This document shows, piece by piece, positions 9,747 through 20,362 of a stretch of DNA of 64,000 bases. This DNA comes from Pseudevernia furfuracea. Its lineage: Eukaryota > Ascomycota > Lecanoromycetes > Lecanorales > Parmeliaceae. Location of the stretch: positions 1-64,000 of the forward strand of contig JAIUPT010000038.1 in the NCBI GenBank assembly GCA_022315425.1. The letters are read 5' to 3'. Position numbers and translations under genes: made by a program. A model generated the notes under the pieces. That model made no database searches and had not been told where the DNA came from. It saw nothing but the letters and a program-made list of their open reading frames with translations. How positions within the stretch are numbered: position 1 is the first letter of the stretch; every line of letters begins with the position of its first letter.

Positions 9747-10877
9747 ATGGCTTCTTCCTCCGCTCAGCTATTTCCCTCTATCAAATACATTCCGCCTCAT
9801 CGACGTCGAAATTCTTCTTCTTCTTCTAAGCCTAATTCGCGGTCAAACTCCCCTACATATCGCCGCGGCCAGCCCTACCTTACATTCGAAGACCTACATA
9901 CCAAATTCTCACCACCAAATTCGCCTCCGCTCCGAATGCCAAGAGTACAGCGATCCTTGTCTGCTGAGGATCTCTATCAGCGATACCATACCCAGCAGCC
10001 TGACATCTCGGGACCTCCACATCCCCCTCGACCACGAGATTTCAGACCGCTGAGACAGCGATCTCCCTCGCCTCCTAGACAGTCACCAAGATCAGCACTC
10101 AGTCCAAGACTACCGGATCCACCTGTTTTCACCGGCACCAATACTCACGTTCAATTTGATGACTGGAAAATGAGAATACTGGACAAACTGGACCACAATG
10201 GTGACCACTATCCCCTCGAGTCATTCAAGATTGCGTACATTATTGCACGCCTCGGGGGAGAGGCAAGTCAACACGTGTCTATTAGACGACGATATCGTTC
10301 TTATTCTACCGTCAACGAACTTCTAGATCACCTTGTCGATTTATACGAAGTACCTTTACCCATTATTGAAGACACAAATTGGCGTGCTTTCGAGAAAATG
10401 ACGCAGGGCAATCAACCTTTTCCAGACTTCTATAGGGCCTTCATGAAATCCGCTAGCCGTTATGCTTCCGAAGCTGACCTTATGAGACACCTCGCAAGAA
10501 AATCAGAGCTTCGTTCTATTGACCAAGACGATGCCCTGGACACTTACATAATGAAGACAAAACTTCAGCTAAAGACGTACATAATGATGAGACAACTTCA
10601 TTATCAACAATTTGCTGAGGGTCTGGCTGAGAGGAAAGCAGCGAGATTCGCCGAGCAATACGCTAAAGCAAAAGCTGAGGCTTACGCAAAGAAGGGCAAA
10701 TACGCCATTATTGCACGCCCAGACCCTGCTCTCGACTTTCATGGACTTCCACAATGGGACGAAGACGACGAACTTGCTATGATAAACTGGACCTATAGTC
10801 AGAAGCACGGCAAACCGTCAATCGCTGGACTGAGTACTCAGGAAATATACGACCTGGAATGTCAGGGATATCTATGA
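9747..10877 (+). CDS. Retrotransposon Gag-like protein
   Basis: 376 codons from the ATG at 9747; an upstream in-frame extension to 9663 lacks an ATG. The N-terminal ~130 residues are Pro/Arg/Ser rich and disordered. Next comes a capsid-like helical core, beginning around PPVFTGTNTHVQFDDWKMRI and continuing through a LESFKIAYIIARLGGEAS segment typical of Ty3/Gypsy-type Gag. A basic Lys/Ala/Glu helical region follows, then an acidic C-terminus. There is no CCHC zinc knuckle and no fused protease. The frame is intact, so the element may be recently active through a partner. Confidence 0.75.
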   Translation: MASSSAQLFPSIKYIPPHRRRNSSSSSKPNSRSNSPTYRRGQPYLTFEDLHTKFSPPNSPPLRMPRVQRSLSAEDLYQRYHTQQPDISGPPHPPRPRDFRPLRQRSPSPPRQSPRSALSPRLPDPPVFTGTNTHVQFDDWKMRILDKLDHNGDHYPLESFKIAYIIARLGGEASQHVSIRRRYRSYSTVNELLDHLVDLYEVPLPIIEDTNWRAFEKMTQGNQPFPDFYRAFMKSASRYASEADLMRHLARKSELRSIDQDDALDTYIMKTKLQLKTYIMMRQLHYQQFAEGLAERKAARFAEQYAKAKAEAYAKKGKYAIIARPDPALDFHGLPQWDEDDELAMINWTYSQKHGKPSIAGLSTQEIYDLECQGYL

Positions 10878-11660
10878 CAACAGTGTCAGGACCAGTCGCA
10901 AGCACCTATTTTGGAAACCGCTGGCTGATAGGGCGGCTGAATTTGGCCTAGCGCGCTCAAATCAACATGCGATCCGGTCAAACCTCGGACATGGTGTTTT
11001 TGAGCGGTTCCAGGCCATTCCAGAAAAGCGCCAAGACTCATTTTTCACTCAAGCAAATTCGAATGCTCAGCGACTAATTATTCAACAACAACGCCATATG
11101 ACAGCTACCTTCTTCGCCTCCCCCCGAGCTATAGTCTATGACTGTCGACGACGCCATAGCCGGAGGCCCGAAGCTTGTTGTTGATGACGTCGTCGCCCTC
11201 GCTGGATTTGGTCTCAAGGAGAAGACTGCGCCAGCGCCAAAAACCCATTTGATATTGAATTAAGGTTTAAGGTTCGAGCGGTTCGGAAGGCCTCAGCCAA
11301 TCACAGGCCTTCATTTTTGGATTTCTTCTCTGCCCGAAATTCGAATATCAAATGGCTGCTGCAGGGCAAAACACCTTCTTGGCCACCATTTCTTCAATTC
11401 TTCGTCAATGGAGGCCATTCCAGGACCCCTGCCACCGCATGACGTCACGCTAGCGACATGGCATCGCCAAAGATGTCACCGCCGGAAATTCACCGCTAGA
11501 GTCACCGAGAAAGCGAGCGCTAGGGCCAAAAGTTCTTTGTTTTTTATGATTTTTCAGCAACCAAGCATGCATGGCGTTTGTTTTTTCTTCTTCTTTTCTT
11601 TCGGGGGCACACACCTGTCTACCGCACTGGGGACCAGCGCTTCTTCGGGGGGGGGGGTAG
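10878..11660 (+). other. Non-coding 3' part of the gag-only element
   Basis: Lies between the gag stop and the 3' LTR. No pol motif is visible in any frame. It contains an imperfect inverted repeat, CATTTGATATTGAAT near 11250 and ATTCGAATATCAAATG near 11338, and several GAGCGGTTC-type repeats. The 3' end is pyrimidine-rich and then purine-rich (G-run), consistent with a polypurine tract. Confidence 0.6.
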
Positions 11661-11842
11661 TGTTACGGCCGTACCCTGCATCCCCTTGACACCGGCTAGG
11701 CGCTAGGCCCATTGGAGCCTAGCCTAGCCTTGGCGGAGGCCTTGCCTCCTACATATACAGAGCCTCCCTCCTAGATAGTTCGGTAGACTCTTTATCCTCG
11801 TCTACTCATACCCCTATGATCCTTCTAGGCCTGGTCCTGACA
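11661..11842 (+). repeat. 3' LTR
   Basis: 182 bp, identical to the 5' LTR except for two transitions. It is followed directly by GAAAG, the target duplication, and then the interrupted LINE. Confidence 0.93.
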
Positions 11843-13082
11843 GAAAGAAGCGTTAGATCTTAATAGTCAAATATAGAAAGAAGAAAAGAGTGACAATAAA
11901 GAAGATAAAGAGCGAAAGAATTCTCGTCGTCTTCAAGAATAAATAGAAGCATATCTCGTCAGAATAGATCGTTATAGTGAATAGACTTCGAAGCGAAGAT
12001 CTATTACTGCAGACGACTACGTAAGAGATCAAAAAGGTTCTCGAGAAAGACACGAGATGAGTGTTAGAGATATATAACTCGATAATAGTAGTAAGAAAGT
12101 TCTTCTCAGTAATAATTCACGAAATAAGAATTTCGAAATTCGATATAAATAGTTAGACTGTTATCAAGAAAAGAATAGAGATAGAGAATCGGAGTCTACA
12201 CTTAGAACTCAAGATAGTTAAGATACGATAATATCACGACGTTAACGCGACAGTAGAAAGAGAAAAAAAGCTATACTTCTCTCTAATGCTGTACGTCGCG
12301 ACGACGAAGATGACTAACGATCTTATTAGAAAGCATCTAATCGAGATAAGTGAGATAAAGAGAGTAAAAAGATTTGATTAGATAATAACAGTTATACAGT
12401 GTTATAACTATTAGAAATAGAAATATATGACTAGAGAGTGCTCAAACCCTACGCGCTGCGCAGAATACAGTTAAGATCATAACATACGCAGTTATCAGAA
12501 AAAGACGTTAGAGACGTCAAAGATCTGCGCTGACTGCGAGAGCATAGATCACGTAGCGTACGAGAAGATCTGCTTAATAAGAATTAGAAAAGCTTAGAGA
12601 ACGCGTCAGAGAATAGCGATTAAGTCTCTACTATATAAGTCGTTAAGGAAGAGATTATCTTCGACACTCTTAAAAAGGGATGACGAATTTATATTGATAG
12701 ACTCAAAGAAGAAGAGAAAGATAGTCTTAGAGATAATCGAGTTAAGAGAGACGTCAAAGACTTAGAGAAGAAGTTAGAATGTGTAGAGAGACAAGCAGAG
12801 AGTAGGGAGATCAACGACACGCTTTTAATTCTTTACTGTCGCTGAAGCGCTAGAATAACAGACAATCGCAGCATCGAGTGTTCTCGAGAAGGTCACGTAA
12901 TCTCTCTCTTAATAGAGGAGCCCTATCAGCGAGATCTCCGCCTCTAGAGAGATAACGTATGACTTAACGTTGAAAGAGATGATAAGCGCTATGCAGTTAG
13001 CATAGCAAGTAAAAGTAATCACAGATTAAGAAGATATAGAGATGTCAGATAACGATGATCTATAAAGAATATCGCGACGCTG

Positions 13083-13640
13083 AGAATCTTACAGTACAAT
13101 ATAAGAAATAAACTGAGAACAATAACTGCCTTGCTAGCAGACGCAGGGATTCAAGATACTAACGTACTTGCGATTCAAGAATCAAGCTTCAACTCGCACA
13201 TAGAATTCTCGTACAACTCAGAGATTAATTAGTTTCACCTAGCATATCGCTCGAAGAAGAATACGAGAGTGTGTTTCTATATTAACAAGAGACTGAATTC
13301 GAAGAATTGAGATGTGAAGTTCGTGACAAAGAATATAAGTACGCTGAGAATTCGATTCAGACAGAGAGAGAAAGCGAATCGAATCGAGAGACTCTTAATT
13401 TATAATATCTACAATCCGAGTCTATCGCTATCCTCGACAGAGAACCTCTCTAGTCTATCACAGATTCTAGAGCTTCTATAGAAGTCTAAGAAGTATCTCT
13501 TGCTCGAAGACTTCAATCTATATTATTCTAACTAAAATAACTTTGATAGATTCTCGTATTATAAAGAGGCGAACGATCTAATTGCAGTAACTGTAGAGAG
13601 AAGAATAAATCTAGCTCTATTAAAGAAAGCAGTAACGTGA
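13083..13640 (+). pseudogene. LINE endonuclease domain remnant
   Basis: One frame reads RILQYNIRNKL at its start, then a VLAIQES motif with the likely metal-binding Glu, and later LLLEDFNLYY, corresponding to the GDFN motif of the exonuclease-endonuclease-phosphatase fold. The frame is broken by TAG and TGA stops at positions expected to encode Gln or Trp. This agrees with an APE-type endonuclease upstream of an RT. Confidence 0.7.
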
Positions 13641-14369
13641 AGATCTCGAGAATAGAAGAGTGCGATCGATCTAGTCTTTATTACTTTAGAGATAACGAAG
13701 ATAATAGTTCGTTATTAAGTAGAATCGAATCTATAGCATAACTCGAATCATCTTTTAATACTTACGAAGCTCGATCTGATAACGAAGAGCGTCTCGAAAT
13801 AGCGACGTCGTGCTTAAAAGATAACAAAATCAGAAGAGATAGTTAAAGAAGCTTAAGCACTAGACGCGACACTCTTATTAGACTCTCTAACAAATTCGAA
13901 GTAGATCGATAACTATGTTAGTCTGCTCTATAGAGAACTTGATAAGATAATAAAGAATATAATATCGTGAACTAAGTCGTTAGAAAAAGACAAGTTATTC
14001 TAAGACGAAGAGTGCAGTCTAACAACAAAGAAAGCGAAGACTAAGATATTTCGATATCGAGTTAGTCGTAACGAGCACGCAGAGCATACATAAAGAGCGA
14101 CACTTAAGAAGAGAGATAAGATAATAAGTAAGATCAAGACTCTTCACTTTCGCAGAAGAGTGTACGAGATAACGCAATCACCTAGAGAGATCTAGAGCAT
14201 AGTTAGCTGAGCGAGAAACGATAACATATGCTTTAAGTCTCTATCGAAGTTCTCGTTAATAAGAAGAATAAAGAAGAGTCTAGTCACTACGTTTAAAGAA
14301 AAAGTTAATGCTTTAAGAAAGACTTTCTTTTCTTCTCTCCCTTAGATAGATATCTTCGATATTCTAAAA

Positions 14370-15690
14370 GCAGTTTATTCTTCTTCGCTGTTAATAAGTA
14401 ATTAGATCACGAAGAAAGAGATACGTAAGACTATCTTTAGATCAAAATTAGACAAAGCTTTAGAGATAGATAATCTGTTAAATCGCTTTTTAAGACTAGT
14501 TACAGAGAAGCTGCTCTTCAAGTTTAGACACTTATTTTAGACATGCGTAGACGTGAACTATCACTCTAAGAAGTTTCGTAAGACTAATATTATTGTGTTA
14601 AGAAAGTCAAAGAAGGAGAATTACTTCGAATCGAAGTCGTATAGACTAATAGCACTCTTAAATACACTGAGAAAGACACTGAAGACAGTGATTGCGCGCA
14701 GACTTAGTGATTGCGTAGAAGATAATGACCTTCTCTCGTTAGAATAAATGAAAGTTAGAAGAAAGAGATTTACGAAGATAGCTCTGGAAACGATAATAGA
14801 TGTAGTGCACACAGTCTGAAATTGTGAAAAGAATAAAGTTATTAGTCTCCTCTCACTAGATATGACAGAGACTTTCGATAACGTCTTTCATCATCGTCTG
14901 CTTCACAATCTTAGACAGAAGGGGATTTCGAAGCTAATTGTGAACTGGATAAGAAGCTTCCTTACTAACAGAGAAACCTCTCTCACTCTAGAAAGAATAA
15001 CAAGTAGGCTGAAGTCTACAGAGACGAAGATCTCACAGGAATCTTCGATGTCGTCTATTCTTTTTCTATTCTTTAACGCTCTCTTGATTAAGAGATATGC
15101 GAAGATCAAGTTGAAACTGCAAGTAGAAGAATTCGTTGACGATATTTATCTGCTAACATATGAGAAGAGCACTGAGGTAAACTACGAGACTCTTAGAAAA
15201 GCACACGAAATCTATTTATAATAAGCAGAGACTTATGAAGCGACGTTCGCGTCAAAGAAATACGAGTTAATTTATCTGATAAGGAGTTTAGAGAAGTTCA
15301 ATATGAGAGTTAGCGTCGACCTAGACTTTATAACGACAAAGTTAAAGACTAGTATTCGCGTGTTAGAACTGCAGATCGACGACAAACTTCGTTGAGAATC
15401 TCATATTAGAGAAGTCAAGATTAAGATGAAATCGCAATGCAGAGCACTATCAATAACTGCAGTCTTAACATGGGGCGTCACACTAAACAAAGCAAGACAA
15501 GTGTATAACTCTATTATACGATTAGCGATAACATACGCAGCAGCAACGTGACACACATCACGAAGTCTTCGAGATAATAAGCGATCTCACGTTAAGACTC
15601 TAGAGACTATACAGAATAAATATCTGCGAAGAGTAATCGAGATATATAAAGTCATCAATAAGAGAGTCGTCGAAGCGAAGATAGAGATTC
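14370..15690 (+). pseudogene. LINE reverse transcriptase remnant
   Basis: Contains SYRLIALLNTLRKTLKTVIA (RT motifs 2-3 region), an altered palm motif A (TETFDNVFHHRLL), the ISQESSMSSILFLFFNA stretch (normally GxxQGSPLSPxL), and FVDDIYLLTY in place of (Y/F)ADD. The downstream TWGVTLNKARQVYNSIIR is typical of ascomycete Tad-like LINEs. The frame is open from 14862 to 15221 and interrupted elsewhere. The Gly/Ala-to-Glu/Thr/Val changes fit RIP. Confidence 0.82.
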
Positions 15691-16129
15691 CCCCTTTTTA
15701 AATTACGATAAATCAAGTAATACTTCGAAATCAAGCACTTAGAGATAGTCATCTCGTTACGAAGCTAGAAAATACGAGAATTCGAAGAAAGCTAAGAGAG
15801 AAACGAGATAAAAGACGAGTAATTCTCTAGATCTCAACAGAAGATAAAGAAGAGTGAACTCTAAGAACGCTTCGACTCGAAAATTGAAACTCTCTATAGA
15901 TATCTAACGAAGAAAGAATATCAAGAAGAACTAAAGATCTTGTTAAAGACTAACAGAAAGCAGTCTGAAAAGCAGTGTGAGCTTAGTATCAGACTGAGAT
16001 TTCAGAAGAACGACGCAGTCTCGCACAAAGAGGAGATCTATAATCAAATAAGAGATCTTTTTATGAAGGTCTAACAAAAGCAGAGAGCTTCGCTCTAACC
16101 CAGCTACGAACAGAAAAGATTAATCTAAC

Positions 16130-16300
16130 ACACTTTCTATATATATACAAAATCTCTAAGATACTCTCTTCCGCATACGAGTGTAACTAAAGAAAATAGA
16201 ATACTAGACACGTTCTCCTATTCTGTTCAACACTAAAAAGCGAGAGACAAACTCTTCTAAAGAAGGCTAAAACAGCTAATCTAAGAAAGATGTTAACAAC
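16130..16300 (+). pseudogene. LINE C-terminal Cys/His finger remnant
   Basis: A frame reads LSSAYECN, two stops a few codons apart, then NTRHVLLFCSTL. This matches the Cys-x-Cys...His...Cys finger that closes many fungal LINE ORF2 proteins. The 3' untranslated region with the ATCAA tail follows. Confidence 0.6.
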
Positions 16301-16635
16301 CTCGCGAGAGACAAAGGCCGCAGCGCGATGACTAATCTCGATTGACCTTTTAAAATAGTTCTCGCTGACTAAGAAGTAGCTATATAACAGACAATAATAG
16401 AAGCAGCAATAAGTACTTCAAGAAGACACACGAATTCGTACGAACAGACTAGAGAACGCAGTGTGATAGAAAGACTATGCGATAAGAAGATACGATAAGA
16501 AAGAATAGCGAGAGTTTTTACCCTGTTTCGACTAGTCGAAGAAAGGTTTCTCTTATAATATAGCCTAAGCAGTAGCCCGTAATTACTCTTCGTAGCTTAA
16601 GTAGACACGAGTATAAAATCAAATCAAATCAAATC

Positions 16636-16759
16636 TATAATTATTATAAGATAAGTAGCTGAATAATGTTAGAAGCTTACTTATAACTCGATTTATTAAT
16701 AGAATTTATAGCGCGATAGCAAATAGTTAACGATAGTAGAAGAGTAATGAATTTAACGA
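16636..16759. other. AT-rich spacer
   Basis: Short decayed sequence between the LINE tail and the MITE-like element. No feature seen. Confidence 0.5.
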
Positions 16760-17288
16760 AGCTCAGCTCGATAGAAGTCAAAAAAACCTCGACGGGGGTC
16801 AGACTAGCATATGATTAGTATTTTAACCTCTTATGAGATTCTCACATATGTCGAGTATATACATTTAACCCTCGATCAACTTTTCGCTAGTCGATATTTT
16901 TGTCGACACTTTATCGACTCTATAAAATATGCTAAGCATATACATTTAATATCTTAAAGATCTTTACATATGTTAAGCATATGCTTCACGGAATTTTTAA
17001 TATTAACTTTTATAGAATCGTAATTGTCTCTAATAATTAACAATAATAGATACTCTAGATATTTATTTTTATTAGTATTTATGAATATGTTAAACATATG
17101 TCTAACATATACTCCGAGTCGTTTAAAATGACAAGGCTTTTTTTGACTAAAGAAAAATAAATTTTTTGACCCCTCATGAGATCGTCATATATGCTAAGTA
17201 TATTCGTTTAACTCTCTATATTCGCATATACTTTCGTTGTGCTGACTCTCGTCGAGACTTTTTTGACCCCTGTCGAGCTGATAGCTCT
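16760..17288. mobile_element. MITE-like element with inverted termini
   Basis: The left end (AGCTCGATAGAAGTCAAAAAA at 16766, then CCTCGACGGGGGTCAGA) matches the reverse complement of the right end (GCTCGACAGGGGTCAAAAAA, then GTCTCGACGAGAGTCAG, read from about 17278 leftward). The imperfect terminal inverted repeats are about 45-50 bp. Inside are at least four copies of a palindromic CATATGCTAAGCATATG-type motif, about 16852, 16928, 16975 and 17092, plus one near 17190. TATGAGAT...CATATG also recurs as a direct subterminal repeat. There is no coding frame. GAATTT at 16749 and 17289 may be a target-site echo. Confidence 0.65.
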
Positions 17289-18384
17289 GAATTTGATGAA
17301 TTTAATAGATTTGATTGATTGGTGAGGCAAAGGAAGACCCTTACTAGTTTTGTCTATTCGGGGTTAGTTGAGGTTTGACCCTTAGTCTAGTGTTATCTAT
17401 TCGGGCTAACTTCCGTGTCAAGCGAGACGCCGTCGCGGGCGCTATTGATCGTGAAATTCGGGACAGATCAAGGGATCTCAATGTCTCATGCTCTTCTCTA
17501 TAAGCGCGCGAACACGAAGCATCGACTTCTGACTCCTGACTCCTGCCCATTGCTCCACAAACAGGCTCATTTCCATGCTACCTACGGAGCACCTACCTAC
17601 CTAAGGTCTCCCGTCGATCGCACATAATGCGAACAATTATGTTCTGTGTCCGTCCAAAGTGTGGGAAAGCTCTGCCTCATTGTCACTTCAAATCCATCCG
17701 TCGTCTACTTATCGATATCGGAGCTGTCCCGCCTCAAATCCAAGATCCCCGCTATGCCATGCGTGTAGCGCTCGGGCTATTGTGTGCACCTTTATCGACC
17801 GGTCATATTATGTCCGAGCCGTGAGGCTTTATACGAAAAGAGTAATCCAAACTGCGCCGTTGTTTCATCTCACTATTACCTTGAGCCTGATGTTGATTCC
17901 TTTTATTAAAATGATAGAACCGAAAATTAACCTACACCGTCTGAACTCGAGGGACTTTCACATCGCTCAACGATTGATTTCTCTCCCTCTTGATCAGAAT
18001 GATATTTGCTGTGCTAGTGTGTCACAACTCATGACCAATCCTGCTTCTGCCTTTGGTGGACTCGATGATGTCCGTGAAAACGGTATGCTATCGCCCGCTT
18101 GCAGTCCTACCCTGTTTCATGACTTTCTTAGCGTGTGAATCCGTTATTCCTCAAATGGAATAACAAAGCTAAGTCGTTTCGTGATGGGTAGACCTCGTCG
18201 AAAAGTACCCTTTTGCCAAAATGTGCCGGTTTTCATGATGTCATTGAAGCGCTATGAGCGTGTTGAATCATGCTTACTTCCCGCACCGTTGGAGTTCACT
18301 GAGGTCAAGTTAAAGCTGATATTTCCCTCCAAGTAATATTCTGCCTTCTCTTTACAGATCTTTTCTCTGCCGCCAAGGACCAGT
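17289..18384. other. Transition to balanced composition; no gene recognised
   Basis: Composition changes sharply at about 17.3 kb. A diverged 41-bp tandem duplication (TCTATTCGGGGTTAGTT / TCTATTCGGGCTAACTT) lies at about 17345-17415. An open frame of 159 codons (17659-18138, plus) has no recognisable domain and no homology I can name, so I do not call it a gene. The last ~100 bp are presumably the promoter and leader of the next gene (pyrimidine-rich, TTACAG near 18353). Confidence 0.5.
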
Positions 18385-19754
18385 ATGCGTTCACCAAGCT
18401 ACCAATGTAGCATCATCAGCTTCCTTACGATTCATTCCATCTTAGCCTCCCCCATCACGCAACCTGCCCTTCGTACCAGGCAAGCAGACTGTACCGACCG
18501 AACTAAAGGCTTCGATTCTACTTGTTGGGGACCCGCACCTGGCTTGGGCTTAAGCGCATGGCTCACTAATTGGAGAGCGACGACACCAGTCTGTACTTCA
18601 CCTGTTCAAGATGCTTGCTGTAAGCCTAATGAGTTGTGGGCAAATTGCTTCGTGAGGCTAGGCACCAACGGGTTGATCACGGAGGACTGCGCTGTCATCA
18701 ACAAAGCTTGTGCTTCTGAGCCCACGTATGAGGAGGAACCAGTGGCTCCAGTCATTGCTCCAGAGGTCTATTACGTCATACACAACATATATTGTATGTC
18801 TGAAAGAACATACTCCATGCGGTCTGCTTGCTAATCTCCCCAGTTATCAATGATTTCTTTACTTCCTGGAGCAATTCTCTAAGCGGTGCAAGTCTCTCAG
18901 CTCTCTTTGTAGCTCAACCCATCATCAACATAGTCGACCCAGAACAAAAGACTCTGTTCGCGCTGGGTGACCTTTTGACGGCTCTCTCAGCCGGCTTGGC
19001 CTTTATCCCTGGGGTCGGTGCGGGCGTGTCAGCAGGCGCCAGAGTCGGATTGACCATTCTCGAAACTGGTTTACAACAGGCCCCAGGCGTGGCTAAAGCA
19101 ATATGGCCCTCTGGCACCGAAGACAGCAAATCGATCCAAATAGGTAACATCGACACTGAACTCGGCAAAGTACAGACAAACTTCACCACTGGTATAGCCA
19201 ATGCGCTTTCCACCGTGATGGGTGACGTGCCCTCGTTCATTGCCTTCGCACAAAACGGCGACTTTTCCGGCCAGGACCAAGTTTCCCTGCCCAGCGACAC
19301 AATCTCCCTCGGCTTCGCGCTAAACACGTACGTCATCTCCAGCGCATTGACTGCCAACAATCGGTGGGTTGCTCCCCTCGTTTCTTATACTAAAGCGAGC
19401 ATCGAGGCCGGCTGGGGCTGCACCTTTGACAGTAACAACCTTTGCAACGATAATTATGGTAACCCCATTTTCTTCAGTGAGGTCACGAACAACGGGTATT
19501 CGTTGGCGGTGTGGCCTCCCACTCTAGCGAATGAGATCATCACCAACGGGTGGACGACACTGGAGGCGCTCCTCGACGGTGCGTTCAATTGCACCATCGC
19601 GGGTGGCTTCGGGCAGTCGCCCAATTTCTTCACGAACAACGCGGTCGATCTATCGTGTGTCTCGCAGTTACGGATGTGTTCCTGTGTGACTCCGTGTCCG
19701 GTTGCTCTGGTTAACGGGGCTTGTCCCATTACTACTTGTGGCGCTTGCAACTGA
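18385..19754 (+). CDS. Secreted cysteine-rich protein of a fungal-specific family
   Basis: Two exons: 18385-18793 and 18844-19754. The 50-bp intron has GTATGT, a GCTAAT branch-like site and CAG. Joining keeps the frame and gives 439 residues. The N-terminus is a signal peptide ending near ILASPITQPA, followed by a possible Kex2-type site (LRTRQ). A cysteine-rich module comes next, then a long helical/hydrophobic middle (GLAFIPGVGAGVSAGARVG) and a C-terminal region with CSCVTPCP and CPITTCGAC. I recall similar uncharacterised secreted proteins in many filamentous ascomycetes but know no function. It is the first intact gene next to the repeat block, a typical place for lineage-variable secreted proteins. 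Confidence 0.75.
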
Positions 19755-20362
19755 TTTTTGGGATCTGGACTGTGCAAGCGCTGTTGGCCGCGAATCGAAT
19801 TTGTTGCTTTAACTGGGCTGGCCGTCTAGCATTACAGGGCCTAGTCGGTTTTCAAGCTTTCTGACGCTGGACCATTTTCGTGTATCAATGGTTGTCGCTT
19901 GTCCCATGGATACGACTAGGCAAATCTTGTATATAAGGAATTGAACTCTCAGTGACGTACGAGAAGTCATGTCGACCGCACAATCTCTAGGCTCATAGCT
20001 GCATTATCACTAGAGGTATGCTACGTGATAGAGCAAGGATAGCAGTTAGTTGTTCAATCTAGCCGGATGCCGCTTGACATTAATGTCTTCGCTCTATCAA
20101 GTGACTCACCTCTGGATGGCAAGAGTATGTGGGTAGCCATTGCGACGGTAGCCGAGGTTGGTCAGCCCTGATCGATCTTGGTCTACTGTTGTACCATGGT
20201 AGACTCTTGGCAAAGAAGTGAGGCTGAGATCTCAGCCCCTCAATCAGGCAGTCATCCACTACCCATCACATTTGTACTCCACTGCCATACGACATCATCG
20301 CAGTTACACCTCTATATTTGCGACCTAGATACCGGGTCTTTGCTGTGGCTTCGTTTCCGCTC
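19755..20362. other. Intergenic; no gene recognised
   Basis: About 600 bp of balanced composition with short frames only. A TATATAAGG at about 19930 is TATA-like but has no gene at a suitable distance. Nothing else supported. Confidence 0.5.

Larger units (their letters stand above)
9228..11842 (+). mobile_element. Gag-only LTR retrotransposon (TR-GAG-like), nested
   Basis: A 2615-bp element with 182-bp LTRs at 9228-9409 and 11661-11842, both TG...CA. It is flanked by a perfect 5-bp target duplication, GAAAG (9223-9227 and 11843-11847). The LTRs differ at two positions near their middle (TTTGATAG versus TTCGGTAG), both transitions. A G-run polypurine tract (about 11646-11659) immediately precedes the 3' LTR. 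The only long frame is a gag-like protein. No protease, RT, RNase H or integrase motif is seen in the ~780 bp after it, so it must be mobilised in trans. GC content is normal and stops are absent, unlike the host LINE. Confidence 0.9.
8461..16635 (+). mobile_element. RIP-decayed Tad/I-type LINE (non-LTR retrotransposon)
   Basis: Decayed non-LTR retrotransposon, about 5.5 kb once the nested element at 9228-11842 is removed. The order of recognisable parts is: an ORF1-like segment (8505-9227 and 11848-13060, with a CCHC-knuckle-like cluster near 12395-12450), an apurinic endonuclease-like segment (about 13083-13640), reverse transcriptase (about 14370-15450), thumb/connection region (15450-15690), a terminal Cys/His finger (about 16130-16290), and a 3' end with an ATCAA-repeat tail (16612-16634). 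All parts carry in-frame stops of the TAG/TAA/TGA type expected from C-to-T and G-to-A changes. The 5' boundary is uncertain. Confidence 0.85.

Noticed and set aside
11408..11689. 93-codon frame at the end of the LTR element
   Set aside because: Runs through the polypurine tract into the 3' LTR and has no domain.
18914..19777. Minus-strand frames opposite the secreted protein
   Set aside because: Antisense shadows of an exon with a clear protein on the plus strand.
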